Part shown: piece after piece, positions 43,150 through 55,320 of the stretch | Position numbering within the stretch: the first letter of the stretch is position 1 | Layout: every line of letters begins with the position of its first letter | Assembly (NCBI RefSeq): GCF_040802235.1 | Contig: NC_133158.1 | Coordinates: 20,959,001-21,023,000, forward strand | DNA: 64,000 bases | DNA from: Manis javanica | Taxonomy: Eukaryota > Chordata > Mammalia > Pholidota > Manidae | Direction: 5' to 3' | Position numbers and translations under genes: made by a program | Notes under the pieces: generated by a model | Told to the model about the DNA's origin: nothing | Database searches by the model: none | The model's input: only the letters and a program-made list of their open reading frames with translations

Positions 43150-43770
43150 AATAACCCAGGAAGTGGAAATTAATTCTCTTCCACTCAAGTATGGACTAAG
43201 ACTCAGTATCTTGCTTCCAAAGAATAGGGAATGGTCAACGAAAAAAAGGAATAACTTCACGATGGAGAAACCAGGCAAGTGCTACCTTAACCAAGGGAAC
43301 AAAGTTAATGTCCTCCATGGTAAATCATGTGGACATCATGTAGCCCCCATATGATGGTATGAGTGGTCACTTCACCTCTCTGATATTACTCCCCCAAACC
43401 TATAACCCAAGTCTAACCCTGACAAAACATAATGCAAACCAAATTTAGAGACATTCTACAAAATACCTGATCACCACTCAAAAAAGTGAAGATCATGGAA
43501 AACAAGAAAAGATTAGCAAACTGTCACAGATCAGACTAAATATAATGCGGTGCCCTGGATTAGATCCTAGTGCACAGAGAGGACATTAGTGAAATCCAAA
43601 TAATGTATCAAGTTAATAGTTTTTTCTTTAGTTTTCACAAGTATACCCTTGTTATGCAAGATAACATTAGGGGAGATGGAATGATGGGTGTACAGGAATT
43701 CTCTGTATTGTCTTGGTGAATTTTCTGCAAATATAAATGTATTCCAACATTAAATAAAGAGAGAACCATT
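43150..43770 (+). mobile_element. L1M (old LINE-1) 3' UTR
   Basis: In order: 'TTCCACTCAAGTATGGACTA', 'CTTGCTTCCAAAGAATAGGG', 'GATGGAGAAACCAGGCAAGT', 'CTACCTTAACCAAGGGAACA', 'CATTCTACAAAATACCTGAT', 'AGACTAAATATAATGCGGTG', 'CCCTGGATTAGATCC', 'GATAACATTAGGGGAGATGG', and 'TTCTCTGTATTGTCTTGGTG'. This is the 3' UTR of an ancient L1M subfamily, nearly complete to the AATAAA-like end. It has no ORF2; the 63-codon frame at 43163-43354 is not coding. Confidence 0.85.
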
Positions 43771-44075
43771 GCCTCAGTGCAGACAGTTATATCTGAAAAT
43801 AAATGATTAACTGAAAGTTAGCAGAACCATTGTAGTGAAGTAATCCTAGATATAATTAGCTCCTTTTAATCTAGAAGCCCCCAAATAAGGAATTCCAGAT
43901 TAACATGGGGAAAAAAATTCTTTTAAATCATTTAAAATCTTCTAATTATACAAAATAAATTCTGAGATTTCACTATGTGCCGGGCACTGGAAATAAACCA
44001 GCCATATGCCTATATTATGTAGTATGTGCTCTAGAGATGTTTTCTGAGGCCAAATCTTCCGTTTGCTTCAAATAA
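43771..44075. other. no gene; short L2-like motif
   Basis: 'CACTATGTGCCGGGCACTGG' at 43971-43990 may be a tiny L2 or MIR remnant. The rest is not classifiable. Confidence 0.4.
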
Positions 44076-44079
44076 CTCA

Positions 44080-44205
44080 ACTATTTTTGGCCTCAGTTTA
44101 TTTAACTGTAAAAAGGAACTGATTAAAGTAGTACTTACTTTATAGAACTGTGAAGATTAATGGAGACAATGCAAATATAGCAGTTGGTACAGAGTCATGA
44201 ACCAC
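44080..44205 (+). repeat. MIR fragment
   Basis: 'GGCCTCAGTTTATTTAACTG', 'TAAAAAGGAACTGATTAAAG', 'TAGTACTTACTTTATAGAAC', and 'TGTGAAGATTAATGGAGACA' match MIR ('cctcagtttcctcatctgtaaaatgg...'). Confidence 0.65.
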
Positions 44206-44317
44206 ATGTTGGGTATTATATCATGATAAGGATCAGACGCATAAGTTGATACTACTTGTTCTACCATTTACCAACTATCCTTGCAGTAATTTTCTCAACT
44301 GTAAATTTTAACATTTT

Positions 44318-44338
44318 ACACACACACACACACACACA
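44318..44338. repeat. (CA)n microsatellite
   Basis: About ten CA units. Confidence 0.9.
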
Positions 44339-44339
44339 A

Positions 44340-45555
44340 ATTAGTCTCATAACCTTCACATTTCAAAGTAAATATTTTTCACTTTGTCTGCACAGGTGAA
44401 TATTTTGGTATATTTGAAGGAAAAATGTTTCATGGCTCTGCAAATATACAAATCAGTTAGTAGCGTGAACATCATTTACGGTAATGCAGTTTGGATCTCT
44501 AAATGATGTGATTTTTAAAGTTCCATCATAGTCATTGATAATACTAGTTTTGAGATGTTTATTATGTCCATTTAAGCTAGAAATTGAGGAAACTACATCT
44601 GAACACATTTAAGTAGATAAATAAATTGAGTTATGAGATTACATAAGCAGATAACATTTATACCAAGAAGCTGAGACCACCCTGGCACACAATCAATGTC
44701 CATTCAGTCTTGCTGACTGTGAGGCAGAAGAGACTGTTTTCCCAATCTAGTTTCTTGCATTTTACCCTTTACAGCCAAAACTAGATAAAACTAGTTTGGA
44801 CCATTTGTTTACTGACATCAAAGTGGATTTTCTGAGACTAAAAAGCGTTTCTATTGTCCCTTCTGGGCTGAATCAACTTTATTTAAATGGTAATTCACTC
44901 ACATATTTCTAATCCCTTTCAAATGCTTCCTTTGTTTATAACAACCAAATATATTGAGGATTTAGAAAACAGTTTGCAAATATTATTGAGCATATTGGAT
45001 AACAGAAGCCTTGTGCTGATACTTAGCAAATTAGACATTCCTTAAGAAAATGGAATATTTCCATTTTCAAACTGAATATTTAATATATTAGACAAAGGTC
45101 TTAAACATAATCCTATATGTATAATTAATCACAAATTTTATGGATAGTTAATAACTACTCTAAGAAATAGAGTCTGTTATCATAACTTCCCAACATTTCT
45201 ATTGTGTTACTTCAACCTTTTTCTTTTAATTAAAAAAATTCCATTGGCAGTAACTTATTTTTTTTTTCTCTTCATTTGGGTCTTTTACCTTTTGCTTTAT
45301 TATTTCATTACATTTTCTCTCTCTCTATTTTAAAGGATACTTTTAAAACAAAGTCCTTGGAGTTCAGTTTGATAGCCGTACCTATTCATTTGGCTTACAA
45401 ACTTTGAAGTTTTGTTAATGGTTCCTATTTCTTTTCTTTAAAAAAAAAAGTGTGTTTTAAGGTTTTCTGTGTCTGTATTTCATAGTAAGACCTTGAAACC
45501 ATAGTGCAAAAATTAGCACCATTTGGACATGCTTATTTGTGTGTAAAATTGCAAT
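44340..45555. other. no gene or confident repeat
   Basis: Strongly AT-rich with T-tracts at 45231-45270. No feature is recognised. Confidence 0.4.
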
Positions 45556-45559
45556 ATTT

Positions 45560-45910
45560 CCAGAACCACTCGCCTGACCTTAGTGTATCTGCATATTAAT
45601 AAGTGTTTCCAAGAGGTGGAGAGTAGTAGTCCATGTCCATATCAACAAGTGATTACAAAGGTAGGGGGAAGGGGGAGCAAGGGCATATCTGGGCCAGAGA
45701 GGTTGGGTGAGATCTCTTTTTACAGCTGTGTTGCGAGGGTCACAGAGGAGCAGAAGTGAACCACTACTTGTAAGCAATAAACAGGTTTCTCCCACTTTAT
45801 TTCTCCTTTTGACTTATTTCACCTTCAAAAGTAATTTGTCGTGGACTGGGAATTTACTTTTCCCTCAGAGTTACAACATTAGTGTTGTCATCTTAACCAG
45901 TGGTGGTTAG
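45560..45910 (+). mobile_element. possible ERV LTR fragment
   Basis: 'CAAGTGATTACAAAGGTAGG', 'TGTTGCGAGGGTCACAGAGG', 'CTTGTAAGCAATAAACAGG' (AATAAA at 45777-45782), 'TTTCTCCCACTTTATTTCTC', and 'GTGTTGTCATCTTAACCAGT' look like the R/U5 part of a dispersed LTR. Family not named. Open frames on both strands here are incidental. Confidence 0.4.
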
Positions 45911-45911
45911 G

Positions 45912-48580
45912 AATGCTAAGTTGACATGTCAGTTGGTCAGCAGAGGTGGATTTACAGGCAACAATGTCGTCTTGGCATATTTTTATAAATTCATAAAAAT
46001 TTGATTTCAGAGATCTTTTTAAATTTTATTGGCTCAAAAATACTATGATGTATCACTTTATTTAAAAATCAAAGATTCTCTGACGGGATGAAAAAGCAAG
46101 ATCCAGCTGTTTGCTATGTATAAGAAATAGTCTTTAAGTGTAATGGAACAAGTTTTGAACACTATCTACCAATAACATGGACCAATACCAAAAGCATTAT
46201 GTTGAGAACAAGAAACTATACCCCCCACATTATATATTAGTGAATCCATTGATAAGAAGCTAAGGACAGGCAATTATAAATAAATAATTCATAAATTTAT
46301 GAGTTAATTTAAAAATAAAAACACCTGTGTAGTATCTGTATCAGAACTATCTGAAGTGCTTTGTTAATTCCCAGGCTATCCCGGGTCATTTGGATTTGAA
46401 TATTTTGGGTGTAGAGCCTGCAAGGTAGTAAGAAAGGAATACCAAACATAGGTATTGAGAAGCTAAGTAACTTATCCAAGTAACGTTGTAAATGACTTGC
46501 AATAACATGTCTCCCTGCCACCAATGTATGGCCACTCCCATTATAAATGACATGATTCTTAGTTTAAATGTGGGGTCTATTAAGGAGACCTGTGGAATAT
46601 ACTGTGAGACTTACATCACAAATGATCTTGTATGCATGTCTTCTTCTGCTTTGAATCCAAGGAGTAATCTCAAGATCCTGCATTTCCAGGCTTGTGTAAC
46701 ACATCACATTCAGTATCCCAGGCAGAATCCCTTGATATGGGCATTACCAGAGAAGACTGCTTATCAGAGAGAAGCAGGCTGCTGTTTAGATGGAAAGAAG
46801 ATGAAGATGGTGGATATAGGGAACTGAAAAGAAGAGAAAGTAGACTTAAGTCTCTAGCTGATGGCAAAAATAAGAAACAATCTTTAAATTTATTAAAAGG
46901 TGATTACTTTTATTTTGGAAATAATCTTTTAATTTCTAGTTATATATATTTATATCAGGTAATAATTCATGGCCATGAATCTACTGATAGATTTACTTAA
47001 TTGAAATTTAAATTACAGTACCATCAAGAAAGATAGATTTACAATTTTAAAAAGTACAGAACAAACATTTCAAAGGTATTTATTGCTATTATAGTAAGTG
47101 GTATATTCAGAGGAACATTAATGCCACGTTCCTTTCAGTCTTACAGGAAAGAAATTGTTTTTTTAAGTTGAGTGCAATAAATATAAGGCTATAGAATAGT
47201 GGAGCAGTCATAAAACTTTAATTCTCGATTCTAATAGAAAATATTAACTTTATGATAACATATTTTAGTCTAGTTATTTGACATTAATTACTCTAATTTT
47301 AGCCTTTTTTTGCTAGTTGCTGTAATATACTATCGACGCACTGATCTTTAAAGTCACTTTTATTAACATACATACCTTTAACTTAGACACAAATTAAAAT
47401 CAAACCTTAGGTTATTTCTCAGAAGCAAGCTGAGCTCTGTGAAGAGAAACAAGGAATAATATATTGAATTTTATCAATTCAATTTATTGAATCCACTGAA
47501 TTCATTTCAAAAACATGAACTGCTTTTCATGAATGCGTTTGAAGTCACAATTGCTGAAATCCACAACTTAAATGTAACTCTTGGAATTCATTAAAAGATG
47601 ATGAGTTTATTAAAATAGGTGACTGTGGAGTAACAAGTCCTTTTTCATTTGGAGTAAAATTTTGCAACATGTATATGAACAGAAGTGCAAACCTGAAAAG
47701 TATTCAGCTCTTAATAACCAAGTCAGCTCTCTAAATTCTGAAAATAGAATATTCCATAATTTACAACATACCTTCACAGCCATTTTGTTAAAATATCTTA
47801 ACAAAAACCATGAGACACTGGGAGAGATTTGGTAAATATATGTTAGTGCTGTTATTGAAGCTTGGGCTGTCCTGCTGAGGGTAAGCAGTGGAGGACTTTC
47901 AGATACTTAGTAGTTATTAATTATTTGCCTCCTGTACTAGCTAAGGAAATTAAAGATTAAGGAAGAGAAACAATTTGTAAGAGGATACAGAGTCTGAAGG
48001 TCATTTGAAGACAGGAATTGAGAACTAACTGATCATGGTCACCTTCTGTGGGACTACATTGAGGTTGACTGATGGCTCATGTTGGAAGGACCAATGTCTG
48101 ATCATTTCACTGTGTTTATGGAAACAGCCATAGAATTAATGGTCCACTGCTTTTTTTCTTCCAGTTTCACCCAGATTTCCATTCTCATGATCTCTCCTCT
48201 GGCTTCTTTCTTTGTCTTTGATGAAGGTATCACAGAGAGGCAACTAAGATTATCAAGTTGCTAATAGTAGCACAGGAAAGAATTACAGCATGTTCTAAAA
48301 GAAGAATATGGAATTTGGATTTAGGAAACATGGGCATTTCTTATTTCTGCCACTCTTCACCTCTATAAACAGGAAAGAGTCTCTTCATGGAGGGACTCTT
48401 GTAATACCTGCATTATTTTCTTCATAGAGAAGGGATAAAAGGAAATACATTAACAGACTTTAGAAAAATAAAATGCCCTACACATGAAATCTGTTTCTGT
48501 ACAATTCCTTTCTATTAGACTATAAATAACTAAATTGAGAGTTAGTAAACCTCCCTTAGGTACATGCTGGTGTATAAATA
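45912..48580. other. long stretch without a gene
   Basis: AT-rich. A weak MER5-like hAT remnant may be at 46330-46420 ('CAGAACTATCTGAAGTGCTT', 'TGTTAATTCCCAGGCTATCC'). Overlapping open frames at 46492-47000 (up to 111 codons) and 46670-46867 (minus) have no domain. No exon or RNA gene can be supported. Confidence 0.4.
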
Positions 48581-48584
48581 TATT

Positions 48585-48730
48585 CCCCATTAGTATCACA
48601 GAAAACCAGGGTTGGAAGGAGCCTTAAATTATGTTAGTCTAACCACCCTACTGCTACATAGATGCATTCAGTATAAACGAGAAATATATAACAAAGGTAT
48701 TTGACATTTTATCCAGACATAGTACTCAAA
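48585..48730. repeat. ancient repeat remnant, resembles 50150-50250
   Basis: 'CCAGGGTTGGAAGGAGCCTT' begins a stretch typical of old mammalian dispersed repeats. 'CATAGATGCATTCAGTATAAA' (in part) resembles 'TTAGATACATTCAGCATAAA' at 50174-50193 in the same orientation. Homology is weak and the family unknown. Confidence 0.3.
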
Positions 48731-49710
48731 AGTGGGTCTATTTAATTTTTACACATAGTACTAATTTATTAAGATGGAAGTTTTGGAATCATGGAAAATA
48801 TGAATATATGGGCAAAGGAGTTGTACCTTACTTGGTGAGTAAGTAAGAATGTCAACACTAAATTGCTCATTGTAGCTTGGCCCAGAGCTGCCAAGGTGTA
48901 AGAGTTATAACCTAGCTTGTTTTGTCTCTGCATGGATGCTGTGGGTTATTGGTAGCTAAGGTTTACAATGGGGAGCAGGTGGAAGCTGGTAGGTGCAGGT
49001 GGTGAATAAAGGAATGCTTCCCTCTTTTTGCTGATGTCTTCTGATTTAACTTGGTTCTCTTAAATGTGCATATTCTGAGATTCAACTGGACCTTTTTTCT
49101 GATGTTGTTCAAAAGCACTCACTACAACACTGCAATGTGTTGCTCACAGCCACAGTTGGCGCTCATCTCCACATTCACACATCCTCCATGTGTCTCTGAA
49201 TTTTCTCTTATCCCTGCCACTTTTGTAAAATTTCGGCAATTTCATTTTAGTATAGCACAACTGATCATCTTAACATCCTAAACTTGGTCTTGAAATTCTT
49301 CAAAATTAGGATGCACTTCTTCTCCTTCTTTTCTTGGTTGACCTTCACCTTCAGTTGTTGAGAAGTGCTAGTGATCATAGCACTGATGATGCATATGTAA
49401 GGTCAGAGTGCAGTTTGAAGAAAACAAGCCCCTTTTCTTACAGTGACAGTGGCTACATGTCTGAACAGGGATTTAGTGTTTGTGGGAGGATCAAGTACTT
49501 TGAACTGTGGTTTCATGTTTTAGTCATGTTTTCTGACTCATTTCCTATTTACCTGCTCCAAATCCAAACTTAGACTTTTGGCGGACAAAAATAATTGATT
49601 TCTTGGATATATCTTCAAGAATTTGGATACATAAGTCCCATATGTTTGTGTATTTATATACATGCCAATATGCATGTGCACACCTCCATAGGAAAAAAAA
49701 GAGGAAGGAA
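48731..49710. other. no gene or confident repeat
   Basis: Unique-looking DNA. Open frames at 49051-49281 and 49334-49573 have no domain. Confidence 0.4.
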
Positions 49711-49714
49711 AAAT

Positions 49715-49945
49715 GCTTCTTACACATATAGTTCTGGCACCAGATGTGTGGTTTTCCACACCAAACAGTTCTGAAACTAACTGTCTGGAGTTAGGGCAGA
49801 CCCCACGGGCTAAGAGCTCAGTCCTGTAAGACTGCCCCGACTTCAATGGCAATCGTAAGTGGTGGGTCTGCAGAGCACCGACAACTTCTGTGTGACTTGG
49901 CTACACCTCCCTCCTCAGGTTTGATAATTTGCTAGAGCAATTCAC
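49715..49945 (-). mobile_element. ERV LTR fragment
   Basis: 'TGGCACCAGATGTGTGGTTT', 'TCCACACCAAACAGTTCTGA', 'GACCCCACGGGCTAAGAGCT', 'GGTGGGTCTGCAGAGCACCG', 'ACAACTTCTGTGTGACTTGG', and 'GCTAGAGCAATTCACAG' match the reversed end of a dispersed ERV LTR. The similarity is cut by the adjoining (CA)n array. The family is uncertain. Confidence 0.5.
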
Positions 49946-49948
49946 AGT

Positions 49949-49950
<2 letters not shown>

Positions 49951-50002
<52 letters not shown>

Positions 50003-50009
50003 ACACACC
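49951..50009. repeat. (CA)n microsatellite, about 25 units
   Basis: A long, nearly pure CA array with one interruption (CC) near its right end; likely polymorphic. Confidence 0.95.
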
Positions 50010-50920
50010 TATTTTGTTTTTAAATCATGAATCTTTTTATGTCCCTACCTCCTTAATAGCAAAATGTATATGCCTACTGAATTATACAGTGAAACACCAT
50101 AGTGCATAGAAGTAAATGCAGGCTTTGTGAGCATAAAGGCATGGGACATTATTTTAGTCCAGGCACCCACTGTTGCTTAGATACATTCAGCATAAATGGA
50201 AATTACATAACTAATGGAGTATATAATTCAAAGCTAGATTCTGATATTTAAGGGCAAGCCTCATTTTTGTATGTAAATTTAGAATTATAATAATACCAAG
50301 ATCATAGGTATTATTTGGTTTCTGTAACATAAAATAAATGAAGAACTTAGCTCAATACATGGCACATAGTACAATATCAGCTCTTGTGATGACAGTATCC
50401 CTTCTTGTTATTACTTGGGGAAGAAAAAAAGCAAACCCTCATGTAAGTTTGAAAATCATCAAAATTTCAAATTATAGAGGAAATGTACAAGAATATGAAC
50501 TGATTACATATAACCTAACATCCATTTTCATGCATATAGTGAAATTAGCTGAAATTAGTTGCACTTTTTAAAATGGGTAGAGTCATATTCTAGAACTATA
50601 CCATGTTAGAGATAGCAAGCAAATTTTCTCCTCGATTAAGCAGATTGGAAAATGGAGATGTAGGAAGTAGAATTATTTTGCAAAAGAAGACACAAATCTT
50701 TCATGATGCTTTCTTGATGACTTCTTAATATTCTTTGGCCTTCATTTCCTCTAATGGTAATCTTTAGCTAACATAAAAGTGGTGAGTTGGAAAAGATTCC
50801 TATCTTACCTTAGCTTCTGTGTTCTACTTGCTATTTTTCTGTTTTTTTTTTCCCTCCTTATCTGGGACAGGAGATCTAGCTCATCATTTAATTTGAGTTT
50901 CAAAATATCCATGTGTGTAA
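50010..50920. other. no gene; weak old repeats
   Basis: A degraded MIR right end is possible at 50330-50400 ('AACTTAGCTCAATACATGGC', 'ACATAGTACAATATCAG'). At 50150-50250 there is a remnant resembling 48640-48730. Nothing coding. Confidence 0.4.
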
Positions 50921-50924
50921 TATA

Positions 50925-51080
50925 GGCCAGGTATAATTATAGCCAAGTTTAAAATGAGAAATAATGCCAGATAGGTTAACTGTCCAAGGTCGTCATAACA
51001 GCTATAGTCCCTGGTAGGCAGGATACAAACCTCATCTTTGGACTCGAAATTCATCTCTTCCTATCACATCAGTCTGGTTG
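50925..51080 (+). repeat. MIR fragment
   Basis: 'AGTTTAAAATGAGAAATAAT', 'GATAGGTTAACTGTCCAAGG', 'TCGTCATAACAGCTATAGTC', and 'AGGCAGGATACAAACCTCAT' follow MIR's right half. Confidence 0.6.
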
Positions 51081-52657
51081 TGACTTTTAAAACTGCCTGG
51101 GTCAGGCCATTCTGCAGTGGGTAGTTTTTAACATTGGATAAAAAGTGTGTCTCTTACCATCAACTCTTCAATCAGTTGACAAGTGCCAACTTTGTTCAAG
51201 TGTAATAGTGCTTTATAACACCAGCAGATGAGAACAAGTCAAATCCCAAACCAAATGTAGCAAAAGAAGAAAAACATTTATATATATAGGAAACAGAATG
51301 TCAGAATTATATGTTTTGCTCATATGCCTAAAATAAGAGTCAGTCTCTGTATCATGTCTATATGGTTGCTCCTTGGAATCCCAAACAATGCCAAATACTG
51401 GCTTAGAAAAAGCATGTTTTCAATGAGAAACTCAATTTAAGAAGTGCAAATCTTCTACTATAGGTCAGTGTATAAATGCACCATTTACTTGAATGAAATG
51501 TGGAGGCTTTGATGTCCAATTATACTTTTGAGCTTATTCCTGTGAAAATAAACACCCCAGGTATTTTTTTTATCTCCCCTCAAAATGCTGAATATAAGTT
51601 CTCATAAACAAAAAACAATGAGAAAATAATATTCATTGACTTACTGAAGGTACACTGTGTTGACAAAAAACACCTTTCAGTTTCTTGGAGGGGCTGGAGT
51701 CAATAATTCATCCCCTTATAGATGTACACTCGAGTGCAAAGCGGCTCTCGGCACAGCTGCCTGCTCCTGCTCTTTGTGGTGATTGATGGGGGAGGAAGCA
51801 GGCAGTGAGTGCTCTTAAGGATTTCTTGCAGACAGAGGTCTTAACCTGAAGTTCATGGATAACTTGGGGCTAAAATGATAAGCTTTACAGGGTCTGCAAA
51901 CCACTGCTAAATGCAAATATTCCTGCACACCCTCATATAGATATATACCCTCACTGAAACATAAAAACTCAATCCCTTGTTATTAACCTCTGGTGTAAAT
52001 CACCAATGTGACTAAATCGAGGAATTAGATATCACAAGTCACAAGAGAATTGTGTAGCCTTTTTACAGAATCACTGCTGAAATCCTGAAGCATTAGTGTC
52101 GTACCTTCAGTGCCCAACCTTTGTGGACTGTGGGTAGGATGGAGTATTGAGATAACAGGATTGAGCCATAAATTTCAAGTGTAGCGTGCAAAGATAAGGA
52201 GGATTATATTGCCTACTTCTGTTAGATGTCCAAAAATATACCATTAGATTCACCGTAAGTGATACCCATGAAAAATGTGCAATGAACAGCTATATACAGA
52301 GTGGTAAAATGATGTAAGAGTTGAGAATTTTGGGGTAAAATAAACTAGAGATGTCAGGAGCAGAATATGTCTCAGAGAAGAGAATGAGGTGGACAATTGC
52401 ACTGAAGTCAGTAGGATAGCCATTTACTAAATGTTATACCTCGTAACGTTCCAGAAGACACTGATTTATTTCCAAAAAAGCTGATCTCCTGCATTGTACC
52501 CTTTGGTAGACTCAAGTTTTAATATCTGCCTCTATCACACTTCCTTCTCTTCTTTCCTCATCTTTTCATCTTCTTAATTTCAATCACATTGCGATTTCCA
52601 CAAAACATATTTATTTTGTCAACTCCATTGTATGTGTAGACAAAATAATGCATATGT

Positions 52658-52696
<39 letters not shown>

Positions 52697-54830
52697 GAGA
52701 GAGATATTAAATTTTTGTATATACAAGCATGTGTTGAAAAGAAGATGCTGAGAGACAGTATCAGCTCCATGCTGAATGGCACCAGATATCTCTTTTCTGC
52801 AGGTATTTTAAGCCTACAAATCCCTCTGTACCTTTCCATTGTCCCTATTAAATGCATATGATTTATAGTGAAATTTGCAGAGGTGTAAATCAGCATTATA
52901 CAACAGAGCATACTGTAAATGCCATGGTTCTATGATAAACAAGGTAAGTGATATTTGCTGTTTTGGCAAAAATTTCTTCCTTCTTTTATGGAAAAACAAT
53001 AGTTGTCAGTAACTTGAAATACTTCTCTTGTTAGTGGATTCTATGAATGACTTGTATTGAATTTTTGAAGAGGAAAAGTGCAGATTTCACTTGGTTAATA
53101 CTAAGAGTCTAGGCAAACTTCAGAAAAGCCAACTCTGGACAGTTGTCAGTTCTAAGAGGTCAACTCTATTGATTGTGATTTTTCTAAATTTGACACCATC
53201 TCGTGCTAAAAATGAGCTTTTGTCAGCCATAGGGTTTACTATAAAAGAGGTCCACTGCCTTATTATAGATGCTAAAACAAAGTACCCCAAATATCAAGCT
53301 TAGAATAGTCTGTAAAAGAATTCTATTAATTTAACACACTTCTTCCCATTGCTGTAATTAGAGGTGCGAATAACCTTCACAATGAATCTGTTCAACCTCG
53401 TCATCACCAGTGTCCTTGAAGAGTAGTATTTATGGCAGTTTTTTAAAAAATATTATAACAATATGTGATCAGAGTTACAGATTTTTTGAACTTGTGATGG
53501 TTTAGAGTTAACTGCATGAGAATTAAGCTTGATGTAGGAGGCCAAATCAAAGTTCAAGCTTAGTTAGTATATAAACATTTTTCTCTTTGACAGTTTTAAA
53601 AATACATGAGCAAATCATGTAGATATAACAAAAAATACTTTGTTCATATCATAGAGAACCTGAGCCGTTAGAGATAATCAGACAGGTTTTGTGGTCTTAT
53701 TATACTCAGCAAAAATAGTTTAATTTGATGCATGTTTCTAAATTAGTAATGAAGGAATTTAATTAGCATAAGGGTTTCAACTATTGGACCTCAAACTTTA
53801 GATTACTCAAAACTTCTATTATATTGAAGTGTGTTGATGCTTTTCAAATAGTGGAACCCTTAGTTAACATCTGGAGGTTATATAAATTTTAATATCAAGT
53901 AAGTAGACTGTTTCCAAAGCCTGATGAAAAAGAAATAAGTTATTAAACTCTAAAATGATACTAAACTGGTAAGCTTAGCTCTTTATAAAGCATATTGATG
54001 TTTATGGTAGGAAATGAATAGCTGAGTGGGTTATTTCTGCATTAGAAAATAAAAGGTTTGAGTTTGAATCATCTAGGTTCAGTGTGTTGTGCTGTTTAAA
54101 TATATCCCCAATTAAAATGTCCTCTATTGCCTTACAACTGCCAGAAGCATTTCTTCTTAATGTCTGTACACTTTCTAGTACACTATGACCATTTAGTCAA
54201 ACTGTGGGAGAAGCAAATGTGTTGCTCCAATTGCTTATTTCATATTATTTCCCCAATAGACCTAATTTCCATATTGAAATGGTACACATGGCTTGTCAAA
54301 CTTTGAGACCATATTTTGTTTTGTGTCTGGCTGGTTCAACCATTGTGCAGTGTTTCCATCAGGCCCTCCTCCCTCCCTCTTCCCTCATTTTTTTCCTTTC
54401 TTTGCAGAGGAAAACATCCTGTGTGTCCTTTGTTTCTATGATTATTTGTAACATTAAGGCTGGGCTTGACTTTCATACCCAACTCTTAGTAATATTTTCA
54501 GTTATTAAACCCCAAAACACAGGTTTACTCTCAGAGCCTTTACAGGCAGGACACCAGTCTGTCAGGATAAGGCATTAGGATCCAAATGGGGAGACTGTTG
54601 GAGGTAGATGACTTTTTTTTTCCGAATAGGGAAGTGTATACTTGATTCATTACGTTTAAATGGATGCCATCTTACAAAAAATTTTATTTTGTTAAATGAG
54701 TCAAAGATAATTCAGGGTAATCTAAATATTCAGTTACAATATTTATTTACAAAATATTGATGGAAACTTTTTTAAAACATGAGGTTTTGAAAGTTGAAGG
54801 AACTTAAGTCTCTTGAAATGAGGGGAGTTC
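51081..54830. other. long stretch without a gene
   Basis: AT-rich, largely unclassified. It includes the (TA)n tract at 52650-52702 and a small pocket with several CpGs at 51729-51780. The longest open frames (54204-54578 plus, 124 codons; 52558-52911 minus, 117 codons, which crosses the TA array) show no domain. Confidence 0.4.
52650..52702. repeat. (TA)n microsatellite
   Basis: Interrupted TA/TG array followed by (GA)4. Confidence 0.9.
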
Positions 54831-54839
54831 ACACCCCAG

Positions 54840-55320
54840 TCAAACCCCCTCCCTCATCAGCACTTGAATCTCCTGTAGGACCTGTTGCTCTCCCCACTTG
54901 CTCCTTTTCCCTTCTTCAGCCATTCCCTTGGATCATCCTCAACAGTCCCTCTGACTGGAATGCTCTTTTCTGGGATCTACATGGCTGTTCCCTCACCGCC
55001 TTCAAGTCTGTCCTGATAGATGTACCCTGACTATCCACTTAATCCTGAATTACATGCTCGCACCCCACTGCAAACTCCTGGTTCCTCTCACTCTAGTTTA
55101 CCTTTTCTTTTACATATAGTACTGTAGTCATCATCTTACACACTAGGTCATTTATTTACTGTATTTCTCATATTTGTCTCTAACTCCCATGTTATGGTAA
55201 AGCCTCTATAGGACAGGAATATTTGTTTAAAGTGCTCACAAATATATTTTAATTTCCAGGGACAGTTTTAGTACCCAGCAGGAGTTCAATACATGTTCCC
55301 TGAATGAATGAATCATTTTA
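54840..55320 (+). repeat. L2 LINE 3' region
   Basis: 'CTCTGACTGGAATGCTCTTT', 'TTCCCTCACCGCCTTCAAGT', 'ACTAGGTCATTTATTTACTG', 'GTACCCAGCAGGAGTTCAAT', and 'CCCTGAATGAATGAATCA' follow the L2 3' third to its terminus. The 78-codon frame at 54794-55030 lies in it and is not a gene. Confidence 0.75.

Noticed and set aside
46492-47000. 111- and 102-codon overlapping open frames
   Set aside because: Different frames of the same AT-rich DNA, with no domain, no splice-site support and no poly(A)/target duplication suggesting a processed gene.
40574-50009. CRISPR array or other prokaryotic repeat structure
   Set aside because: The tandem arrays here are dinucleotide microsatellites. The repeat content is entirely mammalian.
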